In this document: positions 1 through 9,305 of the stretch, one piece after another
How the letters are laid out: each line of letters opens with the position of its first letter
Position numbering within the stretch: the stretch's first letter is position 1
Origin: Ruminococcaceae bacterium UBA6416
GTDB taxonomy: Bacteria; Bacillota; Clostridia; Oscillospirales; Acutalibacteraceae
NCBI GenBank assembly: GCA_002438505.1
Contig: DJPI01000076.1
Location: forward strand, 1 to 64,000
Reading direction: 5' to 3'
Length of the DNA: 64,000 nt
Notes under the pieces: generated by a model
The model's input: the letters and a program-made list of their open reading frames with translations, nothing else
What the model was told of the DNA's origin: nothing
Database searches by the model: none
Program-made: the position numbers and the translations under genes

Positions 1-1046
1 TTTTCAAGCTTATCTTCAAGCTGTTTGACAAGTGACTGCGCCTGAGCGAGTGCCATTCCGTAACCCGGAACAAAGATGACATCCTTTGCGTTTTTGAGTA
101 CCGATGAAAGCAGATCGACCGGCTTTTTATCTTCAGGGAGCATTTCGGCTTTTTTTGGAACTGTTTCCTTTTTGACCTCAGATTTTTCTTTTGTTTTTTC
201 CTTGTCAGCTTTTTTGCCGTGTGATGAGGTTTTTCCAAGGAGAATGTCAAACAAACTACGGTTCATTGCACGGCACATAATCTGAGTCAAAATAAGACCG
301 GAGGCACCAACAATTCCTCCAACAGCAACAAGGAGAACATCCTTGATTGCAAGACCGGCTATTGCACCGGCAACGCCGGAGAATGAATTGAGCAGTGATA
401 TTGTAATTGGCATATCCGCTCCGCCGACACGAACCGAAAAGAAAAGTCCGAATGCAAACGAAAGCACAAAAGCCGCAACGGCAAGCGGTATAAACGCAGG
501 AACAAAAATTGCAGCAACACAAACCGCAAGTGAGCCGACAAGCGAAACAACGGTCAGAATGCTGTGGCCGGGAAGAACAACCGGTTTGGATTTCATTATG
601 CCCTCAAGCTTTGCCGCAGCAATGAGTGAACCTATGAGGGTAACAACACCTACAACAAGTGCAAGCATGGCCGTAAAAACGCTGAAAGCATCAGCCTCTT
701 TATCGGTAAAAAGAGTAAGCGCGCCAACAAACGCAGAGGCGCCGCCGCCAAAGCCGTTAAGAAGCGCGACCATCTGCGGCATTTGAATCATTTTCACTTT
801 TTTGGTGATCCACGCGCCAATTCCGGAACCGATAAGCATTGAAGCAACAATAACAGCAAGTGCAGTTCTGACGTCTGAGCCGAACACCTCATATTTAACC
901 ATTGTCAGTGCAATCGCAAGCGCCATTGAAACGGCTGAAAGACTGTTTCCGATATGTGCCTTTTCAACCTTGCTCATGAGGTAAATTCCAGCAAGAACGC
1001 CCAAAACAAGGATAGCGCTTGAAATGTAATAAATCAAACCAGGCAT
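1..1046 (-). CDS. pntB: NAD(P) transhydrogenase subunit beta (PntB), 3' end cut by window edge
   Basis: Membrane-embedded beta subunit of the proton-translocating transhydrogenase, which reduces NADP+ with NADH using the proton gradient. About 348 residues are visible and the frame is still open at base 1, so the last roughly 110 residues (most of the NADP-binding domain III) lie outside. The visible part has a run of hydrophobic helices with Gly-rich stretches (NGFGGGASAFVGA), then a charged Lys/Glu linker, then VPGYGMALAQAQ, the start of the NADP(H) domain. The ATG at 1046 overlaps the pntAB stop by one base (TGATG), so translation is probably coupled. The family is recognised from the motifs and from the pntAA-pntAB-pntB order. 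Confidence 0.95.
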   Translation of the reverse strand, partial: MPGLIYYISSAILVLGVLAGIYLMSKVEKAHIGNSLSAVSMALAIALTMVKYEVFGSDVRTALAVIVASMLIGSGIGAWITKKVKMIQMPQMVALLNGFGGGASAFVGALTLFTDKEADAFSVFTAMLALVVGVVTLIGSLIAAAKLEGIMKSKPVVLPGHSILTVVSLVGSLAVCVAAIFVPAFIPLAVAAFVLSFAFGLFFSVRVGGADMPITISLLNSFSGVAGAIAGLAIKDVLLVAVGGIVGASGLILTQIMCRAMNRSLFDILLGKTSSHGKKADKEKTKEKSEVKKETVPKKAEMLPEDKKPVDLLSSVLKNAKDVIFVPGYGMALAQAQSLVKQLEDKLE

Positions 1047-1354
1047 CACTTTTTGCCTCCCTTGTCCTTAGATTTGAACATTTTGAGCATACGGCCGGTG
1101 ACACCGAATCCGCCAACAACATTTATCATTGCAAGAATAAGTGCAAGCGAACCGAAAACATATCCGATAACCGGTTCCTCCGCTCTGACAGCTATAACGG
1201 TTGAAGAAATTGCACCGAGAACAGTAACACCGGAAAGCGCATTCATTCCTGACATCAGCGGTGTGTGAAGAAGGCTTGGGACATTGTTGATGAGCTTGTA
1301 GCCGACAACCATTGAGACAAGGAAAACAACCACAAGAATAATTTTCATAGTCAT
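1046..1354 (-). CDS. pntAB: NAD(P) transhydrogenase subunit alpha, C-terminal membrane part (PntAB)
   Basis: Small separate membrane subunit (102 aa) that corresponds to the C-terminal membrane domain of one-chain PntA proteins. It has three to four hydrophobic helices, with HTPLMSGMNALSGV in the middle as is typical of this subunit, and ends in a Lys-rich tail. I start it at ATG 1354, because a GGGGAG ribosome-binding site (1365-1370) sits ten bases upstream. An in-frame TTG at 1363 is too close to that site, and ATG 1348 is a second possibility. It lies between pntAA and pntB, with the pntB start overlapping its stop. Confidence 0.93.
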   Translation of the reverse strand: MTMKIILVVVFLVSMVVGYKLINNVPSLLHTPLMSGMNALSGVTVLGAISSTVIAVRAEEPVIGYVFGSLALILAMINVVGGFGVTGRMLKMFKSKDKGGKK

Positions 1355-1437
1355 AATTATCAAACTCCCCTATGCTTAACTAAAAAGCGCGGCTTCAGGA
1401 AAACGAAGCCGCGCAGCTTTGCGTGAAAAAGGTCAGA

Positions 1438-2595
1438 TTAAAGACCCATAGCCTCAAGCGCACCGGCGTGAACAATTTTACCGTTGATCGTTGTGAGTGC
1501 AGATTTGATGATTGCGTCATCCATATCAAGAACAATCTTACCGTCCTTGGTCATGAACTTCACAAGTTCAAGCATATTGTTGGCAAACATCCAGGTTGAG
1601 CTCGTCGGAAGTATTCCGGGAATATTTTTCGTTCCTATGATTGTAACGCCGTGCTTGACCTCAATATCACCCTTGGGCGTAATTTCACAGTTTCCGCCCT
1701 GGTCGATTGAAATGTCAACGATAACCGAACCGGGTTTCATTTTCTTAACCATTTCTTCCGTAATGAGAATCGGAGCAAGTTTTCCGGGAATAAGAGCCGA
1801 ACAGAAGACAATGTCCATTTCCGGAAGTATTTTTGCAAGAGTGTTTCTTTCTCCCTCAAGAACATCATCCGGGAGACGAAGGGCATAGCCGCCCTCACCA
1901 ACCGCAAGAGCCGGATCGATTCCAAGGTCGATAATCTTTGCTCCGAGTGAAAGCGCATTTTCCTGACCCATCGGTCTGATATCCGCAGCATGAATAACAC
2001 CGCCGAGACGCTTTCCTGTTGCAAGAGCCTGCATTCCGGCAACACCGGCGCCGAGAACAAGAATCTTGGTCGGCTTAATGACACCAACTGCACAGGCGGT
2101 CATGGGAATAAACCACGGGAGCCTGTCGGCAGCCATTATCATGCCTTTATATCCCGCACAGGTGCTCATTGAAGTGAGCGCATCCATCGACTGAGCCCTT
2201 GAAATTCTGGGAATACCGTCAAGAGTGATTGAGATAACGCCCTTTGCAGCCATATCCTTAACCATCTGATGATTGACGGGAGAAGCAGGATGAATGAACG
2301 TGATGAGGTACTGGCCTTCATGCATCATTTCAATTTCATGCTTGCCTTTTGCTTCATTGAAAAGAGGTTCTTTAACCTTGAGGATAACCTCAGCGCGGTC
2401 ATAAAGGTCTGCAACATCAGGAACAATTTTTGCCCCAGCCGCGATATACTGGTCATCGGTGAAATGGGCACCGGCACCGGCATTCTTTTCAACAAGAACA
2501 TCCGCACCAAGAACTACATATTCTTTAACAGTTTCGGGAGTTGCCGCAACGCGGTCTTCTTCATGCATAATTTCTTTCGGGATTCCGATAATCAT
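1438..2595 (-). CDS. pntAA: NAD(P) transhydrogenase subunit alpha, NAD-binding part (PntAA)
   Basis: Soluble NAD(H)-binding domain I of the transhydrogenase, 385 aa. It belongs to the alanine dehydrogenase/PntA fold: N-terminal MIIGIPKEIMHEEDRVA, substrate-domain motif FIHPASP, then a Rossmann motif ILVLGAGVAGMQA with an acidic residue (ADIRP) at the end of the second strand, as expected for NAD. Alanine dehydrogenase itself is the main alternative, but the pntAB-pntB partners immediately downstream decide the call. Start is ATG 2595, with GGAGGCG (2604-2610) eight bases upstream. The in-frame ATG at 2616 lies upstream of that site and is rejected. First gene of the operon. Confidence 0.95.
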   Translation of the reverse strand: MIIGIPKEIMHEEDRVAATPETVKEYVVLGADVLVEKNAGAGAHFTDDQYIAAGAKIVPDVADLYDRAEVILKVKEPLFNEAKGKHEIEMMHEGQYLITFIHPASPVNHQMVKDMAAKGVISITLDGIPRISRAQSMDALTSMSTCAGYKGMIMAADRLPWFIPMTACAVGVIKPTKILVLGAGVAGMQALATGKRLGGVIHAADIRPMGQENALSLGAKIIDLGIDPALAVGEGGYALRLPDDVLEGERNTLAKILPEMDIVFCSALIPGKLAPILITEEMVKKMKPGSVIVDISIDQGGNCEITPKGDIEVKHGVTIIGTKNIPGILPTSSTWMFANNMLELVKFMTKDGKIVLDMDDAIIKSALTTINGKIVHAGALEAMGL

Positions 2596-2621
2596 TGGTA
2601 AAACGCCTCCATTCATTTTCT

Positions 2622-2678
2622 ATAAGACTCCATGAAATGTGTAACACAAAATATCAGGCCATGTCCACTGGTCTTATT
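2622..2678 (-). promoter_or_regulatory. possible hairpin in the pntAA leader
   Basis: Just upstream of the pntAA ribosome-binding site, TAAGAC and GTCTTA (6 bp) bracket about 45 bases on the minus strand. It could be a leader hairpin or chance in an AT-rich region. No clear pnt promoter with both boxes could be placed between here and 2916. Confidence 0.15.
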
Positions 2679-2749
2679 ATTTAAAATATAACACAAACTA
2701 CCGAAATTTTCTAGATAAAATGCAGAAATAATTATTTATAATTTTTAAC

Positions 2750-2764
2750 AATGTTGATAACATT
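2750..2764. promoter_or_regulatory. 15-base palindrome upstream of pntAA, possible operator
   Basis: AATGTT and AACATT arms surround a three-base centre in the AT-rich region between pntAA and the small RNAs. The symmetry would suit a dimeric repressor. A redox regulator of the Rex type would make sense for a transhydrogenase, but the sequence does not match the classical Rex box well. Function is inference only. Confidence 0.2.
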
Positions 2765-2916
2765 TCATCATGTCTTTTCAAATCCGGGGCCTGCAAATCA
2801 ACGATAAATTTTCGGCTTTCCTCTTTTTGCATAACAATGTTTTATTCTTCTCTGTTGTCAAAAATTTTGAGCAAGTAACACAGACTTTTTTGACCTCCGT
2901 CAATATCCAAAAAAGC

Positions 2917-2945
2917 TTGACATTGTCACCCGTCAATGATATACT
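2917..2945 (+). promoter_or_regulatory. sigma-A promoter of candidate small RNA 1
   Basis: Perfect -35 TTGACA (2917-2922), 17-base spacer, -10 TATACT (2940-2945). No start codon with a ribosome-binding site follows. Instead a structured segment and an intrinsic terminator follow. Confidence 0.7.
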
Positions 2946-2951
2946 GAGTCT

Positions 2952-3076
2952 GACAGTTCAAGCAATCTTGACACCTCGGAGGACCAGACTCCTATGGTGA
3001 CAAGCGTTATTAGGGTCAATACTGTCAGAAGAAGACAATGAGAATTGAGATTAACTCATACTCGTTGTCTTCTTTT
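2952..3076 (+). ncRNA. candidate small structured RNA 1 with its own terminator
   Basis: Downstream of a strong promoter lies about 125 bases with no credible ORF. Visible pairings: outer helix CTGACAGT (2950-2957) with ACTGTCAG (3021-3028); TTGAC (2968-2972) with GTCAA (3015-3019); CACC (2972-2975) with GGTG (2996-2999); GGAG (2978-2981) with CTCC (2989-2992). The segment after the inner hairpin reads TGACAAGCG, close to TGACAACG in candidate RNA 2. It ends in a strong terminator. I do not recognise an Rfam family. It could be a small RNA, a riboswitch that has lost its gene, or an attenuator remnant. Confidence 0.45.
3028..3076 (+). terminator. intrinsic terminator of candidate RNA 1
   Basis: Arms AGAAGACAA and TTGTCTTCT with an imperfect inner stem (GAG/CTC), followed by TTTTT. 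Confidence 0.8.
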
Positions 3077-3090
3077 TGAATATAGTATCA

Positions 3091-3120
3091 TTGACAGTAC
3101 TATCGTTTTTGTGATAAACT
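3091..3120 (+). promoter_or_regulatory. sigma-A promoter of candidate small RNA 2
   Basis: -35 TTGACA (3091-3096). The -10 is weaker: GATAAA (3113-3118) preceded by TGT, or TAAACT (3115-3120), at 16-18 bases. It starts 15 bases after the terminator of RNA 1, so the two units look independently transcribed. Confidence 0.5.
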
Positions 3121-3125
3121 TGAAT

Positions 3126-3205
3126 TGACGAATCCATAGTCGGTTAACAGTAACGGCAATAGGAGCCTATTGACAACGAACCAACTGTGGATTCGTTTTA
3201 AAGTT
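3126..3205 (+). ncRNA. candidate small structured RNA 2
   Basis: About 80 bases closed by ACGAATCCA (3128-3136) pairing with TGGATTCGT (3188-3196), then U-rich sequence, so the long helix can serve as terminator. Inside: AGT and GGTT (3138-3145) pair with AACC and ACT (3179-3186), and CAATAG (3157-3162) pairs with CTATTG (3167-3172) around GAGC. TGACAACG follows the inner hairpin, as in RNA 1. No ribosome-binding site or ORF. Family unknown. The similar architecture next to RNA 1 suggests a diverged tandem pair. Confidence 0.4.
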
Positions 3206-3228
3206 TTTGAAAAAAGTTTATAAAACAC

Positions 3229-3257
3229 TTGACATTCCGGCTCGCAGTCGTTATAAT
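3229..3257 (+). promoter_or_regulatory. consensus promoter of tRNA-Pro
   Basis: Perfect TTGACA (3229-3234), 17-base spacer and perfect TATAAT (3252-3257), ending about 20 bases before the tRNA 5' end. Confidence 0.85.
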
Positions 3258-3278
3258 ATCCGAGTGGTTTGAACGCAT

Positions 3279-3355
3279 CCGGGTGTAGCGCAGCTTGGTA
3301 GCGCGCTTGACTGGGGGTCAAGAGGCCGCAGGTTCAAGTCCTGTCACTCGGACCA
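3279..3355 (+). tRNA. tRNA-Pro (anticodon GGG)
   Basis: A 77-base cloverleaf with encoded CCA. Acceptor stem CCGGGTG pairs with CACTCGG (one G-U). D arm is GCGC-AGCTTGGTA-GCGC. Anticodon stem CTTGA/TCAAG holds loop CTGGGGG with anticodon GGG at 3313-3315. The T arm carries GGTTCAAGTCC. It reads CCC and CCU. It stands alone with its own consensus promoter and terminator rather than in an rRNA or tRNA cluster. Confidence 0.96.
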
Positions 3356-3360
3356 CTTTA

Positions 3361-3400
3361 AAAGTTCTGAATCTTGTTTTCAAGAATTCAGAGCTTTTTT
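3361..3400 (+). terminator. intrinsic terminator after tRNA-Pro
   Basis: AAAGTTCTGAATCTTG pairs with CAAGAATTCAGAGCTTT around TTTT, followed by a T run. Confidence 0.85.
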
Positions 3401-3454
3401 GTTTTATTTCAAATGTTAAAACTTTTTTTGATATAAAATGGTTTCAGCATTTAA

Positions 3455-3501
3455 AAAAATTACAGCGGCCGAAAAGAATTCGTTTCAGCCGCTGTTTTTT
3501 T
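3455..3501. terminator. bidirectional terminator at the uvrA 3' end
   Basis: CAGCGGC (3463-3469) and GCCGCTG (3488-3494) are flanked by A/T tracts on both sides. It ends uvrA on the minus strand and could stop read-through from the tRNA side. Confidence 0.75.
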
Positions 3502-6328
3502 AAAGCATATTTTTAAGGTACTGGCCGGTGTATGATTCTTTAACCTTTGCAATTTCCTCAGGTGTGCCCTCGGCAACAATCATTCCGCCGCCGTCTCCGC
3601 CCTCCGGACCGAGGTCAATGATATAGTCCGCTGTTTTAATGACATCAAGGTTGTGTTCAATAACAATGACCGAGTTTCCGGCGTCAACAAGCGCGTGGAG
3701 CACCTCAACAAGGCGGTGAACGTCTGCGGTGTGGAGACCTGTTGTCGGCTCATCAAGAACATAGACGGTTTTTCCCGTTGCACGCTTTGAAAGCTCGGTT
3801 GAAAGCTTAACGCGCTGCGCCTCGCCTCCGGAAAGCGTTGTTGCCGGCTGACCGATTTTAATATATCCAAGGCCGACTTCGTAAAGGGTTTTAAGCTTGT
3901 TATAAATCTTCGGAATGTTTTCAAAAAAGTTCATTCCTTCAACAACCGTCATTTCAAGAACATCATAAATTGACTTGCCCTTATACTTGACCGCAAGCGT
4001 TTCGCTGTTGTACCTCCTGCCCTTGCAGACATCGCAAGGAACAAAAATGTCGGCAAGAAAATGCATTTCAATTTTCACAATTCCGTCTCCGCTGCACGCT
4101 TCGCAGCGGCCGCCTTTAACATTGAAAGAAAACCTGCTTGCCGTATAGCCCTTCATTTTGGCATCAACGGTGTTTGCGAAAAGCTCACGGATATCATTGA
4201 ACACCCCCGTATATGTTGCAGGGTTTGAACGCGGCGTCCGTCCAATCGGAGATTGATCAATGTTGATTATCTTGTCAAGGTTTCCGGTACCTTCTATCCG
4301 GTCAAATTTTCCGGGGAATTTTCGCGCATTGTTAAGCTCGGACGCAAGATGCTTATACAGTATTTCATTGACAAGCGATGACTTTCCGGAACCGGAAACA
4401 CCGGTAACGCAAACAAATTCTCCGAGCGGTATGGATACGTCTATGCCCTTCAGATTGTTCTCGCGTGCATTAAAAACCTTAAGAAATTTTCCGTTTCCGT
4501 CTCTTCTCTTTTCGGGTACGGGAATTTTTTTCTTTCCGCAAAGATACTGTCCAGTGATTGATTTTTCGCAGTCTATTATATCCTGAACGCTGCCGCTGCA
4601 AACAATTTCACCGCCGTTGATACCGGCAGCGGGACCGAAATCAACAACATGATCGGCTGCGCGGATTGTATCCTCGTCATGCTCAACAACAATAAGAGTA
4701 TTGCCGAGGTCGCGCAGGTGCTTGAGCGTTCCGATGAGTTTTTCGTTGTCTCTCTGATGCAGACCAATGCTCGGTTCGTCAAGAATATACAAAACACCCA
4801 CAAGCGACGTTCCAAGCTGGGTTGCAAGACGGATGCGCTGACTTTCGCCGCCGGAAAGTGTGCCAGCGGAGCGCGCAAGTGTGAGGTAACCGAGACCGAC
4901 GCTTGAAAGAAAACGCAGGCGGTCACAAATCTCTTTAAGGATTATTTTGCCAATCATAAGGTCGCGTTCGGAAAGCGTATCTTTGAGCGATTCAACAAAG
5001 GCAAGGGAGTTTTCGATTGAGAGGTTTGATACCTCGTCAATGTTCTTTCCGCCAATGGTTACGCTCAGCGCCTCCTTGCAAAGCCTTGCTCCGCCGCAAT
5101 CAGGACATTTTACGCTTGTCATCAGCTGTTCAATTTCCGCCCGTGAAGCCTCACTGCCGGATTCATTATATCTGCGTTGAAGATTGTTGATAATGCCTTC
5201 AAAATCGGTGTAATATACACCTCCGCCAAAGGATGTCGGGCGCTCCATCTTCATTTTTTCGCCGTTTGTTCCGTAAAGAATTGCATTAACGGCTTCTTTA
5301 CTCATGTCTTTAATCGGAGTGTCAAGAGTAAAACCGTATTTTTTTCCGAGTGCGGCGTAATACATGCCGGCAATGGAACCGTCACCCACTGAGTTCCAGC
5401 CGTGCGCACGAATTCCGCCTTTCCTGATTGAAAGCGAAGGATCGGGAATAACATTATTTTCGGAAATTTTCATGAATACGCCGAGTCCGGAACACTTTTT
5501 GCACGCACCGAAAGGATTGTTAAAGGAGAACATTCTTGGGGTGAGTTCATCAAAGCTGACTCCATGCTCCGGGCAAGCGTAGTTGAGAGAAAAAAGTTGT
5601 TCATCGATTCCAACACGCTCAACAAGCAAAAGCCCGCCGGAGAGCTTTGTTGCCGTTTCAACGGAATCGGCAAGCCTTGAACGTATTGATTCTTTCATCA
5701 CAAGGCGGTCAACAACAACTTCAATGTTGTGTTTTTTGTTTTTTTCAAGCTTTATGCTTTCCGAAAGGTCATAAGTGATTCCATCTATACGGACGCGAAC
5801 AAATCCGCTTTTTCTGACCTGCTCAAGTTCCTTAACAAATGTCCCCTTTTTTCCGCGTGCTATTGGGGAAAGAAGCTGAAATTTTGTTCCTTCATCAAAG
5901 GTCATTATTTTATCAACAATCATGTCAACCGTCTGCGGCTTGATTTCCCGCCCACAGACGGTGCAGTGCGGAATTCCGATTCTTGCATAAAGCAGTCTCA
6001 GATAATCATAAACCTCAGTGATTGTTCCAACGGTTGAACGCGGATTTTTTGACGTTGTTTTCTGGTCAATGGAAATTGCCGGTGAAAGCCCGTCAATTAG
6101 ATCAACATCAGGCTTTTCCATCTGACCGAGGAACTGCCTTGCATATGAAGAAAGCGATTCAACATATCTGCGCTGTCCTTCTGCATAGATTGTGTCAAAA
6201 GCAAGCGATGACTTTCCGGAACCTGAAAGTCCGGTAAAGACGATCATTTTATCGCGCGGAAGAACAAGGTCAATGTTTTTAAGATTATGCTCCCTTGCAC
6301 CTTTAATGTATATATTTTTTTCCGGCAC
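3500..6328 (-). CDS. uvrA: excinuclease ABC subunit A (UvrA)
   Basis: ATPase that scans DNA for bulky lesions and loads UvrB in nucleotide excision repair. At 942 aa it is full length. There are two ABC ATPase halves: Walker [10 protein letters not shown] near residue 33 and GVSGSGKSS near 640; signatures [11 protein letters not shown] and [11 protein letters not shown], each followed by an LDEP Walker B. Zinc modules are seen as CPEHG plus CKKCSG near 250-285 and CEACSG plus CDVCKG near 740-765. Start is GTG 6328, with GAGGT (6337-6341) eight bases upstream. That site overlaps the uvrB stop, so uvrB and uvrA form one unit with an 11-base gap. Confidence 0.97.
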   Translation of the reverse strand: MPEKNIYIKGAREHNLKNIDLVLPRDKMIVFTGLSGSGKSSLAFDTIYAEGQRRYVESLSSYARQFLGQMEKPDVDLIDGLSPAISIDQKTTSKNPRSTVGTITEVYDYLRLLYARIGIPHCTVCGREIKPQTVDMIVDKIMTFDEGTKFQLLSPIARGKKGTFVKELEQVRKSGFVRVRIDGITYDLSESIKLEKNKKHNIEVVVDRLVMKESIRSRLADSVETATKLSGGLLLVERVGIDEQLFSLNYACPEHGVSFDELTPRMFSFNNPFGACKKCSGLGVFMKISENNVIPDPSLSIRKGGIRAHGWNSVGDGSIAGMYYAALGKKYGFTLDTPIKDMSKEAVNAILYGTNGEKMKMERPTSFGGGVYYTDFEGIINNLQRRYNESGSEASRAEIEQLMTSVKCPDCGGARLCKEALSVTIGGKNIDEVSNLSIENSLAFVESLKDTLSERDLMIGKIILKEICDRLRFLSSVGLGYLTLARSAGTLSGGESQRIRLATQLGTSLVGVLYILDEPSIGLHQRDNEKLIGTLKHLRDLGNTLIVVEHDEDTIRAADHVVDFGPAAGINGGEIVCSGSVQDIIDCEKSITGQYLCGKKKIPVPEKRRDGNGKFLKVFNARENNLKGIDVSIPLGEFVCVTGVSGSGKSSLVNEILYKHLASELNNARKFPGKFDRIEGTGNLDKIINIDQSPIGRTPRSNPATYTGVFNDIRELFANTVDAKMKGYTASRFSFNVKGGRCEACSGDGIVKIEMHFLADIFVPCDVCKGRRYNSETLAVKYKGKSIYDVLEMTVVEGMNFFENIPKIYNKLKTLYEVGLGYIKIGQPATTLSGGEAQRVKLSTELSKRATGKTVYVLDEPTTGLHTADVHRLVEVLHALVDAGNSVIVIEHNLDVIKTADYIIDLGPEGGDGGGMIVAEGTPEEIAKVKESYTGQYLKNML

Positions 6329-6339
6329 TTTTTGTTACC

Positions 6340-8301
6340 TCACTTCATGGATTTAAGTTTTTCAATTTTGTCACGCAGATATGCAGCATGTTCAAATTCA
6401 AGGATTTTTGCCGCAGCGCGCATTTCGGCCGTAAGAGTCTTAATGGTCTGCTCGCGCTCAAGGCGAGACATACGTTTGAAGTTCTTTTCAAGATCGGTTC
6501 TTTTTGAAGAAATCTCAAGAACATCACGGACGTCTTTTATAATTGTTTTTGGAACAATTCCATGCTCTTTATTGTATTCACTTTGTATTTTTCTTCTGCG
6601 CTCAGTTTCGGAAATTGCTCTTTCCATTGACGGAGTCACCGAATCGGCATACATGATAACTTCACCGTTTGCGTTGCGCGCCGCTCGTCCGATTGTTTGA
6701 ACAAGAGATGTTTCCGAGCGCAAAAAGCCCTCTTTGTCTGCATCAAGAATTGCAACAAGGGAAACCTCCGGAATGTCAAGTCCTTCACGCAGTAGGTTGA
6801 TTCCGACAAGGACGTCAATTTCTCCGAGCCTCAGATCGCGTATTATCTCCATTCGCTCAATCGTGTCAATGTCATAATGCATATATCTCACCTTGATATC
6901 AAGGTTTGAAAGATAATCAGTCAGCGACTCCGCCATCTTCTTTGTAAGCGTTGTGATAAGTACGCGCTCTTTGCGTGAGGTACGTTCAGTGATTTCCGAA
7001 ACAAGATCATCAATCTGACCGTCAGTCGGTCTGACGGAGATGAGCGGATCAAGAAGTCCGGTAGGTCTGATAACCTGTTCAACGATTTGAGCACTTTTTT
7101 CGCGTTCAAATTCACCGGGTGTTGCGCTCACAAATATTTTTTGGCCTACAATGTCATAAAATTCATCAAACCTGAGCGGTCTGTTGTCATAAGCGGATGG
7201 CAGACGAAAGCCGAAATTGATAAGGCTTTCCTTTCTTGCTCTGTCGCCTGCATACATTGCTCTGACCTGAGGCAGAGTCACATGCGATTCATCAACAAAC
7301 AAAAGGAAGTCATCCGGAAAGTAATGCAGTAATGTGAAGGGGCTTGAGCCGGCCGGACGACCGGACATGACGCGCGAATAATTTTCAATACCCTTGCAGA
7401 AGCCTGTTTCGCGCAGCATTTCAAGGTCATAGCTTGTCCTCTGCCTAATTCGTTCAGCCTCAAGAAGCTTGCCTTCACGGGTAAATTTTTCGGCGCATTG
7501 CTCCATTTCGGCGTGTATTTCTGAAATTGCTCTTTCCATTTTGTCATGGCTGACAACGTAATGTGAAGCGGGATAGATTGCAACATGGGAAAGGGTTGAC
7601 TTGATTTCTCCCGTCAGCGGATTAATCTCACAAAGTCTGTCAATCTCATCGCCGAAAAACTCAACCCGTATTGCGGTATCATTTGAATATACAGGGTAAA
7701 TTTCAACAACATCTCCGCGCACACGGAACTTGTTACGGACAAAATTGACATCGTTTCTTTCATACTGAATATCTGTAAGCTTTGCAATAAGCTCATCACG
7801 GCTTTTTTCCATTCCGGGGCGCAGGGAAACAACCATACTGCGGTAATCAATCGGGTCACCGAGTGTGTATATGCACGAAACGCTCGCAACAATTATAACA
7901 TCTCGCCTCTCTGAAAGCGCAGATGTTGCGGAATGGCGCAGCTTATCAATCTCATCGTTGACGGCAGAGTCTTTTTCAATATAGGTGTCCGTTGTCGGAA
8001 TATAGGCTTCCGGCTGATAGTAATCATAATATGAAACGAAGTATTCAACCGCATTCTCCGGGAAAAATTCTTTGAATTCCGAGCAAAGCTGAGCGGCAAG
8101 CGTTTTGTTATGAGCCAAAACAAGGGTCGGCCGATTGAGCTTTGCAATGATATTTGCCATCGTGAATGTTTTTCCGGAGCCTGTGACACCCATAAGCGTC
8201 TGCTCCATGTCGCCCTTCTTTATGCCCTCAACAAGACGCTCGATTGCTTGCGGCTGGTCGCCGGTCGGCTGATATTTTGAAACAAGTTTGAACTGATCCA
8301 C
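6340..8301 (-). CDS. uvrB: excinuclease ABC subunit B (UvrB)
   Basis: DNA-damage-verifying helicase-like subunit of nucleotide excision repair, 653 aa. The N-terminus [17 protein letters not shown] is diagnostic. Walker A GVTGSGKT is near residue 40, the beta-hairpin region YYQPEAYIP follows, and helicase motifs include [28 protein letters not shown]-terminal UVR motif (UvrC-binding) covers about 610-650. Start is GTG 8301, since GGAGGTG (8311-8317) lies nine bases upstream and the protein then begins as other UvrB proteins do. A longer frame back to TTG 8349 would include the promoter -10 and is rejected. First gene of uvrB-uvrA. Confidence 0.97.
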   Translation of the reverse strand: MDQFKLVSKYQPTGDQPQAIERLVEGIKKGDMEQTLMGVTGSGKTFTMANIIAKLNRPTLVLAHNKTLAAQLCSEFKEFFPENAVEYFVSYYDYYQPEAYIPTTDTYIEKDSAVNDEIDKLRHSATSALSERRDVIIVASVSCIYTLGDPIDYRSMVVSLRPGMEKSRDELIAKLTDIQYERNDVNFVRNKFRVRGDVVEIYPVYSNDTAIRVEFFGDEIDRLCEINPLTGEIKSTLSHVAIYPASHYVVSHDKMERAISEIHAEMEQCAEKFTREGKLLEAERIRQRTSYDLEMLRETGFCKGIENYSRVMSGRPAGSSPFTLLHYFPDDFLLFVDESHVTLPQVRAMYAGDRARKESLINFGFRLPSAYDNRPLRFDEFYDIVGQKIFVSATPGEFEREKSAQIVEQVIRPTGLLDPLISVRPTDGQIDDLVSEITERTSRKERVLITTLTKKMAESLTDYLSNLDIKVRYMHYDIDTIERMEIIRDLRLGEIDVLVGINLLREGLDIPEVSLVAILDADKEGFLRSETSLVQTIGRAARNANGEVIMYADSVTPSMERAISETERRRKIQSEYNKEHGIVPKTIIKDVRDVLEISSKRTDLEKNFKRMSRLEREQTIKTLTAEMRAAAKILEFEHAAYLRDKIEKLKSMK

Positions 8302-8337
8302 GGTGTTCTTCACCTCCAAGGAAACAAATGTTCTTTT

Positions 8338-8343
8338 ATTGTA
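8338..8343 (-). promoter_or_regulatory. extended -10 promoter element of uvrBA
   Basis: On the minus strand TGTGG precedes TACAAT, an extended -10 (TGn). The -35 at 17 bases (TTTATT) is poor. It lies just downstream of the terminator of the ferredoxin gene. No SOS box was recognised here. Confidence 0.45.
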
Positions 8344-8363
8344 CCACAAATAAACCGAAAAAT

Positions 8364-8396
8364 AAAGAGTTGCGTCAAGTTTTTTCGCAACTCTTT
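8364..8396 (-). terminator. intrinsic terminator after the NapH-like gene
   Basis: AAAGAGTTGCG (8364-8374) and CGCAACTCTTT (8386-8396) form an 11-bp stem. The minus-strand transcript continues TTTATTTTT. Confidence 0.8.
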
Positions 8397-8408
8397 TAAT
8401 TAATTATT

Positions 8409-9305
8409 TCAATCAATCCGAAACTCATCAGTTTTTTCTGTCATTCTTTTAATTTGAAACAGCGCTTCAAGCTTGATTGCACTTTCCGGACAGACAGAAC
8501 CGCATTTTCCGCATCGTATACATTCAGCGCCGTTTGGGTCTTTCAAAACATCAACCTGCATTGGACAAGCGCGGCTGCATTTTCCGCATGAAGTGCAGCT
8601 ATCTCTGTCAATTTCAGTTCTGAATAGGCTAATGCGATTGAATAGACCGTAAAAAGCACCGAGAGGGCAAAGATATTTGCAGAATGGGCGCTCAATAAAC
8701 AGACACAGAATAAGCAAAGTGATTAAAACCGCCGCTTTCCATGTGAAAAGTCCACCAACGGCATTGCGCAAACTCTTATTCAACGCAAGGAGGGTAAAAC
8801 CGCCCTCAAGTGTGCCAGCCGGGCAAATCCACTTGCAAAAATAAGGGAGAGATTCGCCGAATTTATCACGCAAAACGAGCGGCAACCCAAAAACAAAAAC
8901 AACCAGAATAACATATTTAAGATATCTGAAATATTTGTCGGCCGTTTGGTTAACCGAAAGCTTTTTAGTCGGTATTTTGAAAATGAGTTCTTGCAAAAAG
9001 CCAAACGGGCAAAGAAATCCGCAGACAACGCGACCCAAAACAACGCCAAAGAGCATAATCATTCCAAGAACATAGAACGAAAAGCCAAACTTTTTGTCAG
9101 ATATAACGCTTTGCAGACTGCCAATCGGGCAAGAGCCGAGTGCCCCGGGACACGAGTAACAGTTAAGAACCGGAACACACAAAAGCTTTGTTTTGCCGTT
9201 AAAAATTTTGCCCTCTGCAAAGCCTGCAGCATAGCCGTTAAAAAGCACTGCGGCAGCAGTTTGAACCGCAGTGCGTATTTTTTGAAGCAAACCGTTCTTG
9301 TTCAT
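8409..9305 (-). CDS. polytopic 4Fe-4S membrane protein (NapH/YccM-like)
   Basis: Membrane electron-transfer protein, 298 aa. Several hydrophobic helices alternate with Cys clusters: SCPGALGSCPIGS, CGFLCPFG, CKWICPAG and CKYLCPLG, as in NapH/YccM/RdxA-type proteins. It ends with two ferredoxin 4Fe-4S motifs, CTSCGKCSRACP and CIRCGKCGSVCP. The substrate is unknown; such proteins pass electrons between quinone or flavin partners and a reductase. Start ATG 9305 overlaps the stop of the small CXXC gene by one base (TGATG), so an upstream GTG at 9323 is unlikely. It is probably made together with the CD1871A-like protein and PutP. Confidence 0.85.
   Translation of the reverse strand: MNKNGLLQKIRTAVQTAAAVLFNGYAAGFAEGKIFNGKTKLLCVPVLNCYSCPGALGSCPIGSLQSVISDKKFGFSFYVLGMIMLFGVVLGRVVCGFLCPFGFLQELIFKIPTKKLSVNQTADKYFRYLKYVILVVFVFGLPLVLRDKFGESLPYFCKWICPAGTLEGGFTLLALNKSLRNAVGGLFTWKAAVLITLLILCLFIERPFCKYLCPLGAFYGLFNRISLFRTEIDRDSCTSCGKCSRACPMQVDVLKDPNGAECIRCGKCGSVCPESAIKLEALFQIKRMTEKTDEFRID

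Noticed and set aside
343..786. 147-codon ORF on the plus strand
   Set aside because: Antisense to pntB, which has clear family sequence on the other strand.
2770..3000. 76-codon ORF on the plus strand crossing the RNA 1 promoter
   Set aside because: No ribosome-binding site, and it spans a perfect promoter and part of the structured RNA.
3100..3321. 73-codon ORF on the minus strand
   Set aside because: Overlaps candidate RNA 2 and tRNA-Pro.
3295..3516. 73-codon ORF on the plus strand
   Set aside because: Starts within tRNA-Pro and runs through its terminator.
8302..8349. Longer N-terminus for uvrB
   Set aside because: Would include the -10 element and the ribosome-binding site; UvrB proteins begin at FKLVS.
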